From Exiguobacterium sp. s48 (GTDB lineage Bacteria > Bacillota > Bacilli > Exiguobacteriales > Exiguobacteriaceae): a stretch of DNA of 64,000 bases. The notes under the pieces were generated by a model, which saw only the letters and a program-made list of their open reading frames with translations, made no database searches and was not told the origin of the DNA. Made by a program: the position numbers and the translations under genes. Positions 61,458 through 64,000 of the stretch are shown here, piece by piece (position 1 is the stretch's first letter; the number at the start of each line of letters is the position of its first letter). The stretch covers positions 930,001-994,000 of the forward strand of contig NZ_JACSKC010000001.1 of the NCBI RefSeq assembly GCF_018617395.1. Reading direction: 5' to 3'.

Positions 61458-62094
61458 CACGCATCCCTCCTTTCGTGAGATATGGATAGATCAGCCAAAA
61501 GCCAACGAACAGATGGAGTGTGGCCCAACCCATGACTCCAATGAGGACGATTTGCCACAAATCTTCCAGGCGAAAGCGCCGTATCGGTTCTACGGCAAAC
61601 TTCGGCTCAGTTTGCTGGCTTTCAATCCCGATTTGTACACCCTCTTGCCAAGATGCTTTTGGATGACTCCTGACCGCTTGGCGTACCGCCTGCTCCATTG
61701 ACGGGATGAGTGCCCATGCACCGTATAAGAGTGAAGACGATCGTGGAAAGTTCGATACGAGCGGGAGCAACCGTTCGAGACGAACGATGCGCGCGATCCA
61801 TAACATTCCGAGTAAAAAGGCGGCCAATTTCAATAGCTGACGCCATATGTATGCATAAGAAATTTCCCAACCAATCAGGATGGGCATGATTGAAATCAGA
61901 CCAAACGCAATGAGTATAGAGAGCATCGGCCAAGGGAAACGGCGTTCAACAATAAGTAGGATCAGGATTCCAATCACAAAAAAGGTAACATTGCCGACAT
62001 TCATCAATACGTACAGATGACTGAGGAGATAGAAAAGGAGCGTGACAGGATGTCTACGCTCCCAATCTGCCTCATTCGAAGAAAGCCACTGCAT
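61435..62094 (-). CDS. ECF transporter T component (EcfT)
   Basis: A 219-residue membrane protein with about five helices that couples the ATPase to the S component. WERRHPVTLLFYLLSHLYVL opens the first helix as in EcfT, and EQAVRSHPKASWQEG occupies the position of the first Ala-Arg-Ser/Gly coupling motif. The second such motif is not obvious. The ATG at 62094 lies within the DUF4430 gene; a start nine codons earlier is possible. The stop is inside the ATPase gene. Confidence 0.72.
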   Translation of the reverse strand: MQWLSSNEADWERRHPVTLLFYLLSHLYVLMNVGNVTFFVIGILILLIVERRFPWPMLSILIAFGLISIMPILIGWEISYAYIWRQLLKLAAFLLGMLWIARIVRLERLLPLVSNFPRSSSLLYGAWALIPSMEQAVRQAVRSHPKASWQEGVQIGIESQQTEPKFAVEPIRRFRLEDLWQIVLIGVMGWATLHLFVGFWLIYPYLTKGGMRDAMVIYR

Positions 62095-62482
62095 CTTCTT
62101 CGAACCGCCATTGAATGACATCCGTCGATTCTACTTCTTTGGCACCGGCACCTTCATCTCCCGGTGCGCCGTTAAAAGCAAATACCCATCCTGACGATTG
62201 TCCTTCTGATTTTTCTTCGATGCCTTCGATGGCCGTCACGTAAGACATGTCACCGTTTCCTGTCACTTCGAGGTCTAGCCCCGTCGCTTTCAATGCATCG
62301 AGCACGGTCGCGTCCTCTTCAAGACAGACACTCTTTTCTTGATAGAGGGTTTCCTCCGTCGCGGCATTGTATACAGAAATGGTCGGGCTAACATCGCATG
62401 CCTCTTGTTGTGCTTTTTCTCCGCCACATCCGACAAGGAGGCCGGTTGCTAGTAGAGAAATACTCAAATACGGTTTGATCAT
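62072..62482 (-). CDS. DUF4430 lipoprotein (probable cobalamin-binding receptor)
   Basis: A 136-residue secreted lipoprotein. The signal peptide MIKPYLSISLLATGLLVGCG has a lipobox (LVGC). The mature part is a DUF4430 domain, related to the C-terminal part of transcobalamin and intrinsic factor: it has ATVLDALKATGLDLEV and GQSSGWVFAFNG. Such proteins accompany ECF vitamin B12 importers in Firmicutes, so a cobalamin-capturing role is likely. Its ATG overlaps the upstream gene as ATGA. Confidence 0.8.
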   Translation of the reverse strand: MIKPYLSISLLATGLLVGCGGEKAQQEACDVSPTISVYNAATEETLYQEKSVCLEEDATVLDALKATGLDLEVTGNGDMSYVTAIEGIEEKSEGQSSGWVFAFNGAPGDEGAGAKEVESTDVIQWRFEEDAVAFFE

Positions 62483-63363
62483 TCTGTCAAATCCTCTCGT
62501 TGATGTATCGAATAGTTATATAGGATCGCAAACCGTTCCCCCGAACTTCGTCCTTCTTGTGTCAGACCGACGAGTTGGATACTGTTGGCGAGAACCGGTT
62601 CACGCTGTAGCCAAAACTTGACGAGCTCGTGATCTCGGTTGATCATAAGCATCGATTCATTCTCAAACGTGTACATATCATACAACCCATCGTACGAAAG
62701 TTGTAAGATGGGTGCAGACACGACGTCCGTGTATTCTTCCCATGAGGAATCTTGTAAAGTAGAGAGCATATGGTCAAACTCTACTAGTTTTTCAAAGAAT
62801 GCACGACCGGACTCCTTTCGAAGTTCATCGACCTGTTCGTAGGATAATTGTCCATCCGCATACGTCACGCGAATCTGTTGAAACGATTCGGCTCGCTCAA
62901 CCATGAGTAAATATTCGATGGTTTGAACGTTTCCATCCCGATCAATTTGCAGTTTTCCTCGATCTAGTTTGATTGAATCGCTATTGATGCGTTGTAACAG
63001 TTTTTCTGTCATGTCATCAAACGATTCGTCTGTGACGGAAACTGCACCGATCTGCTGGGATTCAGCCCGGAATCCCGACTGGTCAAACAATGGGACGAAA
63101 AGTAAGACGAGAAAGAAAAAGAATCCTAACAGCGCCCCATACCATTTATACCGACTATTCTGTTTCGGAAAGAATAAAAAAGACAACAGAAAGCCAATCG
63201 GAATGTGGAACCCGCCAATGGGAAATGACACAATTCCGAGTAACGAATAGAATAAGAACTTTGGAAAGAAGTTGGCTTCCGGCTCTTTTAATTGATTCAA
63301 TCGAATCCCTAACAGAACGCTGATTGCTAAAAACGCGGCCCATACATAGAGTTGAATGGTCAC
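62479..63363 (-). CDS. Hypothetical membrane protein linked to the ECF operon
   Basis: A 294-residue protein that I do not recognise. Three hydrophobic stretches (about 5-20, 33-64, 73-92) precede a 200-residue soluble domain rich in acidic residues, probably outside the cell. The GTG at 63363 follows GGGGG by six bases. It starts two bases after the rnz stop and ends with an ATGA overlap onto the DUF4430 gene, so it belongs to the same transcript. It may assist vitamin capture, but nothing in the sequence shows this. Confidence 0.65.
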   Translation of the reverse strand: MTIQLYVWAAFLAISVLLGIRLNQLKEPEANFFPKFLFYSLLGIVSFPIGGFHIPIGFLLSFLFFPKQNSRYKWYGALLGFFFFLVLLFVPLFDQSGFRAESQQIGAVSVTDESFDDMTEKLLQRINSDSIKLDRGKLQIDRDGNVQTIEYLLMVERAESFQQIRVTYADGQLSYEQVDELRKESGRAFFEKLVEFDHMLSTLQDSSWEEYTDVVSAPILQLSYDGLYDMYTFENESMLMINRDHELVKFWLQREPVLANSIQLVGLTQEGRSSGERFAILYNYSIHQREDLTE

Positions 63364-63364
63364 A

Positions 63365-64000
63365 TCAATCCCCCACTGTATATTCTAGAAAGTCGTTCGC
63401 CACAAGACTCGATGGAAAATCCGAAACGACCTCTTGTTCAAATTCTTCCTCTCGTCCGACATAACGAGCAGAAATATGCGTGACAATCAATTGACCGACT
63501 GCAGATGTCTTCGCTAGCGTAGTCGCTTCACGTGTCGTCGAGTGACCATATTTTCGAGCGAGCGGTTGTTCACTTTCCATGAATGTCGCCTCATGAACGA
63601 GAAGATCCGCATTTTCTGCTAAATAGCGCGCATTCTCACATGGGGTCGTATCTCCAAGGATCGCAACTACTTTGCCCGGAGTCGGTTCAGTGACGTATTC
63701 TTTAGAGCTGTACCATTTTCCTTCATATTCAAATTGTTCTTCTTCTTTTATTGTTTTATAAATCGGTCCACTCGGAATGCCAAGTTCTTTTACTTTATCG
63801 ACACGTAGCATCCCCGCTTTTTCTGGACCCTTGATTCGAAATCCATATGACGGGAACCGGTGCTCTAATTTTCGCACAGTAACGAGATGGTCGTCTTGTT
63901 CAAATGTGTCGCCATCCGAGTACTCGATGACGGTCAATTCATATCCAAGATGCGATCCTGTGACACGTAATGTGGACTCTAACCATTTCTTCAATCCTTT
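63365..64000 (-). CDS. rnz: Ribonuclease Z (C-terminal part)
   Basis: About 211 residues of tRNase Z, which cleaves the 3' trailer of tRNA precursors; the start lies beyond the right edge. The metallo-beta-lactamase core shows GDTTPCENARYLAEN (Asp metal ligand), LLVHEATFMESEQ (the conserved HEATF) and the C-terminal His in IVTHISARY, all characteristic of bacterial RNase Z. The N-terminal HxHxDH motif is outside the window. The ECF-linked genes follow immediately. Confidence 0.9.
   Translation of the reverse strand, partial: KGLKKWLESTLRVTGSHLGYELTVIEYSDGDTFEQDDHLVTVRKLEHRFPSYGFRIKGPEKAGMLRVDKVKELGIPSGPIYKTIKEEEQFEYEGKWYSSKEYVTEPTPGKVVAILGDTTPCENARYLAENADLLVHEATFMESEQPLARKYGHSTTREATTLAKTSAVGQLIVTHISARYVGREEEFEQEVVSDFPSSLVANDFLEYTVGD

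Noticed and set aside
61435-62100. Possible duplication, since EcfT and the ATPase both begin Met-Gln-Trp-Leu-Ser
   Set aside because: Similarity stops after five residues and the proteins are unrelated; both starts overlap an upstream gene, and the match is probably chance.
63364-64000. Cobalamin riboswitch before the ECF operon
   Set aside because: Only two bases separate rnz from the next gene, and nothing within the window resembles the B12-box.
1-64000. tRNA, rRNA, insertion sequences, prophage or integron features
   Set aside because: None was recognised on reading either strand; xerD is the housekeeping recombinase in its usual neighbourhood, not a phage integrase.

Overview
The window is a compact, ordinary chromosomal segment of a low-to-mid GC Gram-positive bacterium of the class Bacilli. 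Most of it runs on the minus strand in tightly packed operons. Gene content and order (ymfF-ymfH-ymfI-ymfK-rodZ-pgsA-cinA-recA-rny-ymdB-spoVS-tdh-kbl, resABCDE with rluB-scpB-scpA, and xerD-deoB-punA next to fur and nudF) match the Bacillus subtilis backbone. Compactness, neighbours and the joining of two blocks that lie apart in B. subtilis suggest Exiguobacterium or a close relative. That name is an inference from memory of gene order, not from a search. I saw no tRNA, rRNA, IS element, prophage, CRISPR array or recognisable riboswitch.

Layout. 1-3.7 kb: accessory genes (partial acetyltransferase, MDR dehydrogenase, drug-efflux-type MFS, DUF4256, unknown membrane protein). 3.8-7.2 kb: threonine catabolism (tdh-kbl), a phosphoglycerate-mutase-family phosphatase, spoVS. 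7.2-18.3 kb: RNA turnover and DNA repair (ymdB, rny, recA, cinA), phospholipid synthesis (pgsA), cell shape (rodZ), the ymf peptidase/SDR genes and a cobalamin adenosyltransferase. 18.4-24.3 kb: redox two-component system ResDE and cytochrome c maturation ResABC. 24.4-27.1 kb: rluB, scpB, scpA and a divergent DUF309 gene. 27.1-32.7 kb: a small gene broken by one in-frame TGA, ribT, ppiB, then nucleoside salvage (deoB, punA, pdp) and xerD. 32.7-36.4 kb: a plus-strand ROK regulator-MFS-VOC-HAD cassette set between xerD and fur. 36.4-39.4 kb: fur, nudF, aldo/keto reductase, PadR regulator, thioredoxin.

39.4-46.2 kb: an eight-gene minus-strand operon (MBL hydrolase, SDR, lipoprotein binding protein, two permeases, ABC ATPase, CDP-alcohol phosphatidyltransferase, SelD-N-type FAD oxidoreductase) that resembles the E. 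coli ynjBCDF locus with the permease split in two. 46.3-51.8 kb: gapN, cheV, a lone HPt protein, corA and a receiver-PP2C phosphatase. 51.8-58.7 kb: topB, EamA and MATE transporters, the trhP1/trhP2 tRNA hydroxylation pair. 58.8-64 kb: an SDR, then a probable ECF vitamin transporter (DUF4430 lipoprotein, EcfT, one unusual fused half-size ATPase, S component) downstream of rnz.

The observations I rate highest are the ECF ATPase, whose two halves appear to lack complementary motifs so that only one ATP site could form; the ynj-like transporter/lipid/redox operon; a start-stop mini-ORF in the leader of the efflux MFS; and the small gene interrupted by a single in-frame TGA.
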